Assembly (NCBI RefSeq): GCF_963169125.1
Contig: NC_084802.1
Location: 12,896,896 to 12,960,895 of the forward strand
Reading direction: 5' to 3'
DNA length: 64,000 nucleotides
Source of the DNA: Humulus lupulus
Lineage: Eukaryota; Streptophyta; Magnoliopsida; Rosales; Cannabaceae
Shown here: positions 1 to 10,680 of the stretch, in pieces
Layout: every line of letters starts with the position of its first letter
Numbering within the stretch: the stretch's first letter is position 1
Notes under the pieces: generated by a model
The model's database searches: none
What the model saw: the letters and a program-made list of their open reading frames with translations, nothing else
What the model was told of the DNA's origin: nothing
Made by a program: the position numbers and the translations under genes

Positions 1-1984
1 AGGGAAGATTAGAAGCTTATTAGCCAGAGGATTTAGTTGGGAAACAACTCAATCAGAGGTAATTCAAGTTTTAAGTTCTAAGTTTTTTAAAGTTTTTAAT
101 CTTGAATTGGACTTTGTGTTTTGATGAGTTTTTGAATGAATTGAAGCTTGGGTTTTATGGTTTTGGATCATGGGGATGTTTGGGAACTTTGATTTTTGAG
201 TTTGGAGATGTTTGGATAGGTTTTAAAATGGTAAAATCGGGAAAAAATGGCTGGTTCGTGGTTGGGCCGCGACCCTATTCTTGGGCGTCGCGGCCTAGGC
301 TTGATGAAGCAGGTGGAGGTTTCTGTTTGGCCTGAGGGTCGCAGCGCTTGTCAGGGGGGCCGTGGCGCTTGATGCCATTTGTGGCCAAAATGAAGTTTTG
401 ATTATGGGAACTCAAACCTTAGGCCTCAGGATCGTTCCTACTACCCGGTTTAGTGGGAATCGATGTCCCGGAGGCTAGGTCTTGGTTCCGGGATTGGTTT
501 TAGAACTTAAGCTCATTGGATCACCGTTTATGGTTGTGACTAGGTTATCACTAAAGGCTTGGAATCAGGATCGTTCTTGTGGCTCGTTTATTGGTAACCT
601 GTGCTTGGACCAAAGGTAAGAAAACTGCACCCTATATATATGACATGCGTGGTTGTTATTGAGGCATGTCGGTGTTTAAATGTGATGCATGTGATGCACG
701 AGAAACATGTGGTTAGGGCATGCCATGAATGTTAAATGTGAGATTGATCAGAGCTTGAGTCTCTGTGTTTGTGCATGATTCTAATTATGCTAGCAAATGT
801 TAAATGAGCATGTTGAATGCCCTGTATTCGGATAATTGACATATGATATATGCCTGGTAGCATTGCTTACTTGTGCGTGTTATTGACCTAAGAGTCAAAA
901 GCGGCATAAGCGCATGAACACATAGCCGATAAAAGATTAGATCTAATCAACATCGGCACTGAATGACTCATATGGAGCATTAATGCTGGACCGACCCTAA
1001 GTTCGATGAACATCGGCATTGAATGACTCATATGGAGCATTAATGCTGGATCAACCCTAAGTTCGATGAACATCGACATTGAATGACTCATATGGAGCAT
1101 TAATGCTAGACCGACCCTAAGTTCTATGAAAATTATAAGCGCTTGTCTAGTCTATGACTAGTTACTCAGAGTCAGGGCCAAAGGCCTAGGTGATTGTTTT
1201 GTCACATGGTTGAGGGAACGGAATCCCACAGTAGTGACTCTATGGTCATTCGGTAGGTTTATGTTGGTGACTACTTCATCAGATACCTATCTATTCTAAG
1301 TTAGTGAAATGATCACTTATTTGTAAAGGGAACGGAATCCCACCTTAGTGACTTTTACAAGTGTCACTCTTTTATTTAGGGATATAAGCCCAGCATGGTT
1401 ATCGGTAAATCACTCATCTGATTAGGATTGACTTGATAGTCATCCACTCAAGAGGGCAGGATTCCTTATCCTGGATACCCATCATTATTTGAATTTATTT
1501 GCATGTGTGATTAAGGCTATTATGGCTAGGCATACACTTTGTGATTTGATGAGATGTCATTACTGTTCATGAGCATATTGAGTTTTCTTGCTGGGCTTCG
1601 GCTCACGGGTGCTATGTGGTGCAGGTAAAGGCAAAAGAAAGTTGGACCATCCTTGAGTTGGAGAGCTTAGGTGACGATGTGTACATATGCGGCTGCTCGA
1701 CCGCCACGGCCGAGGGTTGAAAGAGGAACTAGGGTTAAACCCTGTTTTACCGCTTAGATCGGCTGGTTGTAAATAATTTATTGTAATAGACCTTTAAATT
1801 ATATTTTTGGGATCCCAATGTATACAGTAAACGTTCTAATGAAACATTATATCTTATCCAATATTTTTAATCCTAAATCGTTAATCATACTTAGATACAC
1901 GATTATGGCCAAATGACTCGGTTAGCGAGTTTAGCACTGTTTAAAATGCGCACCGTAACGGTCCCTGGAGTTTAGAGCGTTACA
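1..1984 (+). mobile_element. Chromovirus (Ty3/gypsy) LTR, 5' end outside window
   Basis: This is the 3' part of a long LTR of the family that recurs throughout the window. Seen: a GC block around 259-370, the string GGTAAGAAAACTGCACCC near 616, a minisatellite at 951-1130, the conserved core starting at 1583 (TTTTCTTGCTGGGC) and a terminal GCGTTACA ending at 1984. The family assignment rests on the copy at 26903-29469, which directly follows a chromodomain integrase. No primer-binding site follows the end, so this is not a normal 5' LTR; it is a 3' or solo LTR. The 5' terminus would lie before base 1. Confidence 0.8.
951..1130. repeat. 60-bp tandem repeat, three copies, inside LTR
   Basis: Three nearly identical 60-base units, each containing GAATGACTCATATGGAGC, lie head to tail. 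They give a repeated-peptide frame on the minus strand that is not a gene. Other LTR copies in the window carry tandem blocks of other periods in about the same place. Confidence 0.9.
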
Positions 1985-2275
1985 TTTACATTAATTTTAG
2001 TCAGTGGATTGTTATTGAATAGTTATGATTAATTCAATAATTGACTAACAATAATTAATGAGAAACCTGTAACTTGATACTAATTTGAATATATATTATT
2101 TATTTAAAATATTTTGTTTCCTTGTAAAATACTAATTATGATTTATTTTATTTTAAAAATAAATTTAATTATAATTACTATTTAGTGGAAAAAATTAAAA
2201 TCAAAATATTAGATAAGGTTCTTTTAGCAATTAACATTCATAATTATTTATATTTTTTTATTTAGTCCTTAACAT
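1985..2275. other. AT-rich spacer, no gene seen
   Basis: AT-rich sequence between two LTR pieces. I see no coding potential or recognisable repeat. It may be the older target DNA into which the LTRs inserted. Confidence 0.5.
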
Positions 2276-2280
2276 ATTAG

Positions 2281-2439
2281 TCAAAAACGGCCTTAGCACG
2301 TTGAGTACTGGTCGTATGACATTGATTTATTAGTCAAGGACGGTCTTAGCACATTGAGTGCTGGTCGTAAGACATTGACTTATTAGTCAAGGATGGCCTT
2401 AACACGTTGAGTGCTAGCCGATATAGTTATGTCTAACCA
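2281..2439. repeat. 53-bp tandem repeat, three copies
   Basis: Units begin at 2281, 2334 and 2387 (TCAAAAACGG, TCAAGGACGG, TCAAGGATGG) and share AGCACNTTGAGTNCTGGTCG. This is the minisatellite block of this LTR copy. Confidence 0.85.
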
Positions 2440-2454
2440 GAAGCGTATCATACG

Positions 2455-2780
2455 TGTGACGCCCCACGTCATTATAGCTGCTTTCTGGAATGACGACTGG
2501 CCCTACAAACCAACACGAGTCTTTTCAGCATGCTTTGTCCTCACCCACATGCTTCCTAGGAAAACTTCCCAAGAGGTCACCCATTCTTTTCGGTAGCCCA
2601 TCACTTGAGAACTCCAAAGTTAAGCGTGCTTGACCTGGGGTAATCTAGGGATGGGTGACCTCCTGGGAAGTTTTCCTAGGAAGCATGTGAGTGAGGACAA
2701 AGCATGCTGAAAAGACTCGTGTTGGTTTGTAGGGCCAGTCGTCATTCCAGAAAGTAGCCATAGTGACGTGGAGCATCACA
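2455..2780. mobile_element. Cassandra-type 5S-bearing element (solo LTR), near-perfect palindrome
   Basis: Seen: a 326-bp unit starting TGTGACGCC and ending GCATCACA, flanked on both sides by ATACG (2450-2454 and 2781-2785). Its two 128-base arms (2455-2582 and 2653-2780) are inverted copies with about seven mismatches by my count. The 70-base centre and the right arm contain 5S rRNA-like sequence. Cassandra elements are small non-autonomous LTR retrotransposons whose LTRs carry a 5S RNA promoter; the 5-bp duplication and TG...CA ends fit a solo LTR of that group. A fold-back element that picked up 5S sequence is the alternative. Confidence 0.8.
2596..2672 (+). promoter_or_regulatory. 5S rRNA-like internal pol III promoter
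   Basis: The stretch contains AACTCCAAAGTTAAGCGTGC (A-box region) and GGGATGGGTGACCTCCTGGG (C-box region) in the order and approximate spacing of plant 5S rRNA, with an altered middle. The 5' part of 5S is absent, so this is not a functional rRNA gene. In Cassandra elements this region is thought to drive pol III transcription. Confidence 0.75.
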
Positions 2781-4994
2781 ATACGCTTGACCGACCTGTT
2801 GGTCGTGAAAAAACTAGAATGTCAGGTACACTAGGACAGCTCCAAGGCTGGTTATACAGAGGATAGGGCAAAGGGCCTCGGGGTGATTCATTAGTCCCAT
2901 ATTTTAGGGCGCTGAGCCAGTATGGTTTATTAATAATGTGTTTGGGTGCTGAGCCCCAGTATGATTCCATAATCATGTATTTTGGGCATTGGACCCCGAT
3001 ATGATTCATTGATGGTTATGTTGGGCTATTGGCCCATATGACGTTGTAGTCATTTATATGGATGGTATGCATGCATGAGTAGAGTTATTACTGCTAGGCA
3101 TGCTTATTATGATTTGGTAGCATGTTATTAATTGCTTATGCGCATGTTTAGGTTTTCTTACTGAGCCTTGGCTCATAGGTGCTATATGGTGTAGGTAAAG
3201 GGAAAAGAAAGTTGGACCACCCTTGAGTTGGAGAGCTTAGGTGACGATGTGTACATATGTGACTGCTCAACCACCACGGTCGAGGGTTTAAAGAGAAACT
3301 AGGGTCAAACCCTATTTTGCCGCTTAGGTCAGCAGGTTGTAACTTTTCATTGTAATTAACATTTTAAATGTATTTTGGGATCCCTTGTATAAAGTAAACG
3401 TTTTAGTGAAATGTTTGTATCTTTGACTAAATTTTTTAACCATAAACCGTTAATCACATTTAGTTACACGGTTATGGCTAAATGACCCATTTAGCGAGTT
3501 TAGCACTATTTAAAATACACGGTGTAACGGTCCGTGAGAAGTAGGGTGTTACATTTGCTATGTTCACTTGAGACCTCAATGCCTCGCTTTTGCACCGTTA
3601 ATTGCCATGTGCACATTCCATTCATAGACTTTTCTTGAGAATGACTCCCAATTCTCATGAGGGGCGGCATTACCCCTAGGTCTATATAAGTAGAACTCTT
3701 ACAGTATTTTGTTACCCTAAAATACTTGTCTTTTCGAGACTGAGTTCAATTAAAAAACATTTCAATTTTAACCCTCATTTTCGTAACACACTAGTACTCA
3801 TATCTCAGACGAGACAAAATTTAAGTACTACTACTATTCACTTGATTGACTTGTTATTACCTATTGAACCTAATATTAGTGTGGTTACTAATATTAAGAT
3901 ATGTTACCATCAATCGTGAATCTCTTTAGGGATTCTAAGTCTCATCCCTTGAGATGTAGAAATAATTCCATTTGAGTAATTTATTTTCTCATGTATGCAT
4001 ACTTAAATACTCATTATTTTATTCAAACTTTGTTGCTAGCTATATTTTGATTAAAATAGTTACACCATTAAAATAGTGAGTTTGACCATAGTCAATAGTC
4101 AACACCCCTAATATTTTATACTTCAATATCCAAGATAAACATTTTTCTTGAATATTAATTCTAGAAACCTATTTGTTTCTAAAATTCTCATTTATGTTTT
4201 AAATTGATTCCTTCTTGAATCAAAATATTACAAAAAATAACTTTAGACACCAAGCATGTCTAGATTTATCCATTCTATACACATATAATCAAAGTGATTT
4301 AGAGTGTGGAATTCCAAATCACCTATTTGATAGAATGACCAAATTAATCAATTATTATCAACAAAATAAAATGATTAACTTTGGAGCATCACCCCCACAT
4401 TTCTTACATAGTGATAATAAAATATAACTTTAAAATAGAAATATCTTCATTTCTATTAAGTCTTTTATCCTCCAAGATAAATCTAGACTTATACTTCTCA
4501 AAGTTCATCGTGAGTCCTTTAAGCCACATGATAAACTCTTCAATAGATCAAAATAAACAAACCTCAATGTTAGTTTATTTTTATTTATTTACTTGCTAAA
4601 GCAAGACACACTTCTTTGAAAGTAACTTTTACTTGGTTGCTTTCTTTTATATATTTAACAAAATAAAATATGTGAACACGAATGTCATGTGAATATTTGT
4701 CAAACAAATAATCACTAATTTTACTTTTAGTTGTCCAAATAATCTCAAAATCACTTAAACAACTTTTGTGTGTTTTCTAAGAGTCTCTTTGAGATTCTTT
4801 TGAAAACACCACTTTGACATCCATTGATTTTCTCATCAAAATCAATTTGAAGATGTCTATTTTTAAATACTTTAAATCAAAGAAAATAAACCCTCATTGA
4901 TTTATTTAAGGGCCTCTTGACAAAATTGCTTATTTTTTTAAATTTATTTTGCACTCTAGTCTAGATTTAATAATTCTTTGTAAAATGGTCTCAT

Positions 4995-5110
4995 AATTTA
5001 GACAATTAGTCAAAAATTTAGACAGATAGTTGAAAAATTCAAACAGTCGGTCGGAAATTTTAGACAGCTAGTCGAAAAATTTAGACAACTGGTCGAATTT
5101 TAGACGGATG
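4995..5110. repeat. Degenerate 20-22-bp tandem repeat, about 5.5 units
   Basis: Units of the type AATTTAGACANYTAGTCGAAA begin near 4995, 5015, 5036, 5059, 5079 and 5098, with substitutions between units. Confidence 0.75.
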
Positions 5111-5568
5111 CCATTTTGCAAAAAATTATCAAAAGTAGGTCAGAGTGCAAAATCACTTAAAAAAAGATGCTATTTTTACCAATTTCTCTTTATTTAAACA
5201 CTTTGATTTCTTATGATTTAGTTTAAAATTATCTCCTCATTGAGATTAATCACCATCTTTAACCAAAATGAATAAAGTTTTCTTTAATCTATTCACTATT
5301 GGTGATAAAATTCAAATTTGCCTCTCCAATTTTACAATGTCTCCTCATTGAGACATTGAATATTTAGGAATTATTGTCACTAAATAATTCTAAAATATAT
5401 TTCATTTGATCACACTCTAGACTCCAAGTTTATTGAGGCAATGTCATCCCACAATTTTTGAATCCACATTGATCCATTTTTCTTGTAATAGCAAGACACA
5501 ACCATTAAAAGATGTAACCTCCTTAGGTTCATCTTTTCTTATCTCATAAAATGAGATACTCATCTTTT

Positions 5569-5980
5569 AAATGAGAAAATTTTTAATTCTCAAATAATTC
5601 TTTTATTCACAAATTACATACTAACAATAATATAGGATAAAACATATTCACATCTCATAAATATTTGCATGATTATATTTCAATATAATTTCACATAATT
5701 GTCAACACATATGACTTGTATCAATCTAACATGACTCTTTATTAATATGTAAACATAAATTACAAATATCATACACATATGATTTCACATTTCTATTGAT
5801 TCACAAAATCAATATATTTAAATGAGAAATTGTTTAATTCTCAAATAATTCTTTTATTCACAAATTACATACTAACAATAATATAGAATAAAACCTATTC
5901 ACATCTCACAAATATTTGCATGATTATATTTAAATATAATTTCACATAATTGTCAACACATATGACTTATATCAATCTAA
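5569..5980. repeat. 251-bp tandem duplication; second copy split by Harbinger insertion
   Basis: Copy 1 starts at 5569 (AAATGAGAAA) and copy 2 at 5820. Copy 2 breaks at 5980 in ATCAATCTAA and resumes at 14678 (CATGACTCTTTATTAACATG). Copy 1 runs without a break through the same point (near 5728), so it preserves the pre-insertion sequence of the transposon target. Confidence 0.85.
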
Positions 5981-5998
5981 GATCACTCACATCCGGTG
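5981..5998 (+). repeat. Harbinger left terminal inverted repeat
   Basis: GATCACTCACATCCGGTG, directly preceded by TAA (5978-5980). It differs from the right end at one base. Confidence 0.92.
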
Positions 5999-6678
5999 AG
6001 GTATATCACCAAAAACTGTAAAAAAATAGCTCAAACACAGAAAAATGGGTGTCCATCGGATGAGGTATTTTACAAATATTTTTAGATGAATCTACAGTAA
6101 AAAGATATATGTAAGGTATACTATTTATCCTTCAACCCAATATATTATTAATTTTTCTCTTCTTCCCATTTTCTCAATCTTTTCCCTCGTTTTCTTCCAA
6201 GATTGGTGCCAGAAACTGTTTTAGCACTTCTGAGTTAGGTAAGTTTGTCTGGTTCGTGCTCCTCATTCCCCTCCCCTCCTCGCAGTGATCATCTTCTCTC
6301 CTCATTACACCCACACCAGCCACTTTAGCATCTCAGACTTTTAGACACGCCCTCTCTCTCTCAATCAGGTAACAAAATGGCACACTCAAGTTCTTATTTT
6401 TTGGCACTGCAAGTCTTGCATATATAATATATATATATATTGATAATTTGACTATGGAACTGGCACACTCAAGTTCTTATTTTGGTACTGCAAGTCTTGC
6501 ATATAATATATATATATATACTGGTAATTTGACTATGGAACTACTTGATTCTACCCTCTTCAAATTTCACCTTTATACCTAATTATCTTAGAAATTTCTT
6601 TTCATGCATTTCTACAAACACATGGAGACCATTACGTAGGAATATTATCTGAAATGGTATTTCTTTAGTGCTTATCAG
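5999..6678. other. Harbinger left interior, non-coding, with 83-bp direct repeat
   Basis: Pyrimidine-rich, promoter-like sequence lies near 6150-6370. Then an 83-bp unit occurs twice (from 6379 and from 6462 to 6542, starting GGCACACTCAAGTTCTTATT), each copy containing an AT microsatellite. It could be the captured 5' region of the neighbouring prefoldin fragment, but no first exon was recognised. Confidence 0.6.
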
Positions 6679-7173
6679 ATATTTCAAAGAATCACCAAGT
6701 GAGAAAGTACACCATTCAGCTTGGCGAGAATGAGCTTGTCCCCAAGGTCATTTACACTCTTTCCAATTCATTTTCTATTTTAAAATTTCTGTTTGGTTCC
6801 TGTGTAAATAATTGTTTTTGAGGTGATATTTTATATTTAGAGCTCTACCTAATTCAATTCTGTTGGTATATTTCATTGTTGGAAGTGCTTTATATTGATT
6901 TTCACAATTATATTCTTCAATACCCATTACTGAGGATAAAAATGAAGAAGATGCCCAGTTTTGTTATCATTTTTTTCTTTTGCACTTATTTATATATTTA
7001 TATGTAGTTTCTGATTGTTAATATGATTTTATTTTATTTTTGGTTTAGGAGTCAGACCTTTTGAAAGAAGATGCAAATGTGTACAAGTTGATTGGTTCAG
7101 TTCTTGTGAAGCAAGATTTGGCAGAGGCCAATGCAAATGTGCACAGGAGAATTGAATACATCTCTGCTGAATT
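6679..7173 (+). pseudogene. PFD6-like fragment: Captured fragment of prefoldin subunit 6 gene (two exons)
   Basis: Exon a (6679-6746) encodes a segment containing RKYTIQLGENELV. After a GT-AG intron, exon b (7049-7173) encodes KEDANVYKLIGSVLVKQ and EANANVHRRIEYISAEL. This is the central beta-hairpin and start of the C-terminal helix of prefoldin subunit 6, a co-chaperone that hands unfolded actin and tubulin to the CCT chaperonin. Both splice junctions keep phase. The start codon, N-terminal coiled coil and C-terminal helix are absent, so no working prefoldin could be made. It lies inside the Harbinger element and is best read as captured host DNA. Confidence 0.85.
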
Positions 7174-7843
7174 GTATGTTTCTGCCTCTCTTTCCTTGTT
7201 ACATGGATCATTGTAAACTTTGGAGCTTTCTTGTTATATGGATCATTGTAAACTTTTCTTGTTTCTGCCTCTCTTTTCTTGTTATATGGATCATTGTAAG
7301 ATTTGGCAGAGGCCAATGCAAATGTGCCCAAGAACAAGGTAGGATTGATCATCTTTAATGTTATTAAATGGCTAGATAATCATATAGGTTCTTGACGTGA
7401 ATTTTATGTTTGGAAGTTGATCAAGGGAGGATAAAAATTGCCCTAGGTTTCGACTATAGTGCTTCAAGGTAAAATCACTTTTGTTTGGATTTGGGTAATA
7501 GTATTGTAATCCTTTGGGCTATGTAGTTTTGATGGTGATTTTGGCGTTTAAAAGGGGGATCATGGCTTGATCTTGTTAAGTGGGGAAAAGGCTAAGGTTT
7601 ATCTTTTAAATAAAAATATTGAGTGTTGAAGCTTGGGCCCCTAGCTTTCATGGTGTTGGTCTCAGGACTTTTTCCTCTTCAATAAAAATCCCTATAAGCT
7701 AAATAAGCTGAATGTGATTATGACTTTTTCATATGTAATACCCTGCAATAAAAATGAACGTTAGAAAAATGGTGGCAACAATTATGGTAGATTTTATAAC
7801 GTGCAATATTGATATGTAATATTGAGATAAATATTTGAAGCAG
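7174..7843. other. Rearranged tail of captured prefoldin segment and spacer
   Basis: The 30 bases at 7113-7142 (AAGATTTGGCAGAGGCCAAT...) recur at 7298-7327 outside any exon frame. A phrase containing GTTAYATGGATCATTGTAA occurs three times between 7198 and 7300. From 7328 on I see no coding similarity. Confidence 0.65.
7716..7750 (+). repeat. 35-bp direct repeat flanking thioesterase fragment, left copy
   Basis: It begins GATTATGACTTTTTCATATG and recurs as 8753-8787. The pair brackets the thioesterase exons. Confidence 0.85.
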
Positions 7844-8142
7844 ACACCTATCTTGTGGTTACATGGAACGGATGACGAAAGGGTATTGTTTGAAGCAGGA
7901 CAAGCTGGCCCCCCTCTCCTTAAAAAAGCTGGTATAAGCTGCGAGTTTAAGGTAAGATAACTGCTGGTCTATAGATTAATTGACTTCTTTTTTTTCCTTT
8001 CCTTTTTATACTAATATTTGACCCGTGACAAACTTTGCTTTATTATTTGCAGGCTTATCCTGGTCTTACTCATTCAATAAGCACTCAAGAGCTCAAGTAT
8101 CTGGAGTCATGGATCAAAACTCGTTTGCAAAGTTCTTCTTAG
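7844..8142 (+). pseudogene. Captured 3' end of an acyl-protein thioesterase-like gene
   Basis: Two exons read in frame: 7844-7951 (PILWLHGTDDERVLFEAGQA and following residues) and 8053-8142 (AYPGLTHSISTQELKYLES to the stop TAG). They are joined by a GT-AG intron. This matches the C-terminal part of plant acyl-protein thioesterases/lysophospholipase-like alpha/beta hydrolases (Abhydrolase_2), which remove S-acyl groups from proteins. The region of the catalytic Asp (GTDDERV) and the catalytic His (GLTHSI) are visible; the N-terminal half with the nucleophilic Ser (GxSxG) is missing. The frame is undamaged over 65 codons, which suggests recent capture. Confidence 0.85.
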
Positions 8143-8752
8143 ATATTTGATGGTAATATCACCTAATCAATAAGTCATTATTGCAGAGCATCATTTTTAA
8201 TGGGAAAAAACAAAGTTTCCGACATCTTTTTTGGGGCTGGTATTCTGTTGCTTGCTTATATGAACAAGTTTTGTTTTTAAAGAACCATATTTATATGTTT
8301 TTATCTTAATGCAATAAAAGACAACTTTCACCCACCTCAAGATCATAGTAATAATTGTATGGAAGCCAACGTTGTTGGGAATCTCCTTACCACTTATCTC
8401 TCTCTTCATATCATTAAATAGTTTCCTTTTCTACCGAAAAAATTCTCCAGTGTTTGAATAAGAAAATAATGGTCTTTAACCTCATTTTCATGCAGTGGGA
8501 TGAGATTCATACATTTCGCTTAAGAACAAGTCTTTAATTTATTGTCCATTATATAATATATGTATATCTATAATATATTTCAAGGGTACAAAATGATGCA
8601 ACTGAGTATATCTGTATATATATGTATATTTATATATAGATGGCGAATGGTGTATGTATATGTATAGGCTTAAAGCTAAATTGATCTATTGAATAAGTTA
8701 TCAAAAAGGTCGCTTTCCAAGGTATCTCTGAGCACATTATTAAGTAAATTTC

Positions 8753-8787
8753 GATTATGACTTTTTCATATGTAATACCCTGCAATA
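8753..8787 (+). repeat. 35-bp direct repeat flanking thioesterase fragment, right copy
   Basis: Same sequence as 7716-7750. Between 8143 and 9095 I otherwise see only AT-rich non-coding DNA, including short TATATG stretches near 8560-8640. Confidence 0.85.
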
Positions 8788-9095
8788 TATAAATATTTCA
8801 ATGCCAAATTAAAATTTTAAATTTTATATAGTAATTTATAGAAGGTTTGGTAGTACATTGCTCAAGTCTGGGGCTTTTGGATTTGATTTATAAACTATTT
8901 AGCTTCTTGAATTTGTTGATGTAGAGAATAAATGAGATTGATCATAATCTTCCTATAACAAAGTTGATTTAACTTTATCACATATCCTCCTCTCTCTCTT
9001 TTAAATTATTGAGAATTAGTTGGCATTTAAAGCATTGCAACATACATATTATATATGGAAGAAATTTATGATTATATCTTGTCAGATTTTGAAAG

Positions 9096-10141
9096 ATGGA
9101 CTCACAACTCCATGGGGTTCTTTCCTTCACTACACTGTTACAAGAGGGGGAAGAAAGCTACAATGACTATCTCCCATCTGTGAATGACTTAGAGTCGCAA
9201 TATACTCCATCCAATCCAGAAGATGGGAGTAGTAGAAAAACTAAATCTAGAAAAGGAATTTTTAGCACAGAAGATGACAACTTGCTAGTTTTAGCTTGGC
9301 TGAATACTAGTATGGACCCAATCAATGGGGTTGATCAATCAAAATATTCATTTTGGTCTAGAGTTCATGAATATTATGAGAAAAACAAAAAATCTATATC
9401 TTCTGAACATAGTTCATGCTCTATTAGAAATAGATGGTCTACTATCCAACTTGCTGCAAATAAGTTTTGTGGGGCCTTAGCTCAAATTGAAAGAAGGTCT
9501 CCAAGTGGGGCTAATGAGCAAGATAAGGTGCATGAATAATGTAATATAATTTATATTGTTTATAACACTTTGAATTATATATTTCTCATCTCTTTTACTT
9601 GATTTTTCAGATTGAGAAAGCCAAAGAGTTCTACTGAAGTATCCATCCCACTTCATTCAACTTTCTTCATTGTTGGACTATTCTACGACACCATCCAAAA
9701 TGGAAAGAATCTGTGTTTGAGGGTAGCAGTATGAAAGCTAAAAGAAGATCAATAATTCGAGATGGTCATGCACCAGAGTTCATAGATGAAGATACTGCAG
9801 CACCATCTTTAGATGTGAATTTAGAGAGACCAATTGGAAAGAAGGCTGCAAAGAAGCGAAAGTGGCAAGAGGATAACTCTTCTAATCTTACTGATTTGGT
9901 GATTGAAATAAAAGGGGAGAGAATCAAATCTAATGCTGAGAAGGGAGAAATTAGGAAAGAGTATGCCCGCATTGCAAAAGAAAGGCTCGAATTGGATAAA
10001 CAGAAAGAAGAGAATGAAATCATGAGGAGGGAGTTAGAAATTATGAGAGTAGATGCATCAACTTTATCTCCAACGCAACAAGAGTATTTCCGTACCCTCC
10101 AATTGGAAATACTTGAGAAGCAAAAGTCTAGAAAGCCATGA
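9096..10141 (+). pseudogene. Harbinger ORF1 (Myb/SANT-like DNA-binding protein), one premature stop
   Basis: ORF1 proteins of PIF/Harbinger elements bind the transposon ends and work with the transposase. Exon 1 (9096-9527) has the tryptophan-rich trihelix/SANT-like region (FSTEDDNLLVLAWLN, SFWSRVHEYYEKNK, RNRWSTIQLAANKF). An 83-bp GT-AG intron (9528-9610) keeps phase 0. Exon 2 (9611-10141) has HCWTILRHHPKWKE, a basic stretch KKAAKKRKW that could be a nuclear signal, and a long charged coiled coil to the end. An in-frame TGA at 9635-9637, nine codons into exon 2, interrupts the frame. The next AG (9638-9639) is out of frame, so splicing does not obviously rescue it. Confidence 0.85.
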
Positions 10142-10680
10142 TTTAGATGGTGTTTGGGCTGGTATTTTTGGTATTCTTGAAAGGTAACAATGCAACCACT
10201 TTTGGGAATTCTCTTTTACTGGTTTTTATCATAGTTTTTTTGCATATAAATTTGCATAAACTAGCAGCCCAATAGCTTCTTTTTTTGTATAGAAAATTAC
10301 CCATAGCTTTTCTATGTAGAAATTTGCATTGTACAAAACAAAAGCTCAATGGTGGTTACTTTTGATAACTTTTTTGTATAGAACACTTGAATGATGAAAA
10401 TTTTTATTCTTGAAAGAAACTTTTTTGCATAAAATACTTATTGCAATAGTTTATATTGGCTGTAAAAGCTTCCTAATGTAAAATGCAATATTGTTGACTT
10501 GATGGTTAATATCTTGAATTTAAGGTTACATATTTTATATCCCAAGGAAATACAATAAAACAAGACAAAAATACAATATTAGGCTTAACATAGTGAAAAG
10601 AAAGAAACTAAAGTTACATCTTCCTCAAAATAAGAACACAAATATTAGCCTAAACATAGTAATATATAAAATGCAAATAC
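10142..10680. other. Spacer between convergent ORF1 and transposase genes
   Basis: AT-rich non-coding DNA between the two convergent Harbinger genes, presumably their 3' untranslated regions. A phrase of the type TTTTGTATAGAAAATTAC recurs loosely near 10285 and 10370. Confidence 0.6.

Larger units (their letters stand above)
2276..3553 (+). mobile_element. Partial chromovirus LTR interrupted by Cassandra-type element
   Basis: The 3' half of an LTR of the same family as 1-1984: the conserved core at about 3154, the string CGCTTAGGTC, and an end at 3553 in GTGTTACA. Its 5' half is missing; similarity starts near 2276 in a tandem block. The 326-bp element at 2455-2780 is inserted in it with a 5-bp duplication. 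The core is more diverged than in the 1-1984 copy, so this is probably an older insertion. Confidence 0.7.
3554..5980. other. AT-rich non-coding tract, probably old repeat DNA
   Basis: No frame of convincing length or similarity is present. The tract continues beyond the Harbinger transposon at 14675-15157. It includes a small tandem array (4995-5110) and a 251-bp tandem duplication (from 5569). It might be the internal part of an old retrotransposon whose reverse LTR is at 15158-16187, but I found no coding motif to prove this. Confidence 0.4.

Noticed and set aside
888..1100. Minus-strand frame with repeated peptide MLHMSHSM
   Set aside because: It is a translation of the 60-bp minisatellite in the LTR; open only because the period is a multiple of three.
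2596..2672. Genuine 5S rRNA gene
   Set aside because: Only the internal promoter part is 5S-like; the 5' third is missing and the sequence lies inside a palindromic element with target duplication.
7029..7352. Minus-strand frame of 107 residues
   Set aside because: It lies opposite the prefoldin exon and its duplicated tail; its repeated peptide reflects local duplications.
9638..9640. Alternative splice acceptor that might skip the ORF1 premature stop
   Set aside because: The AG is at 9638-9639, which puts the downstream exon out of frame.
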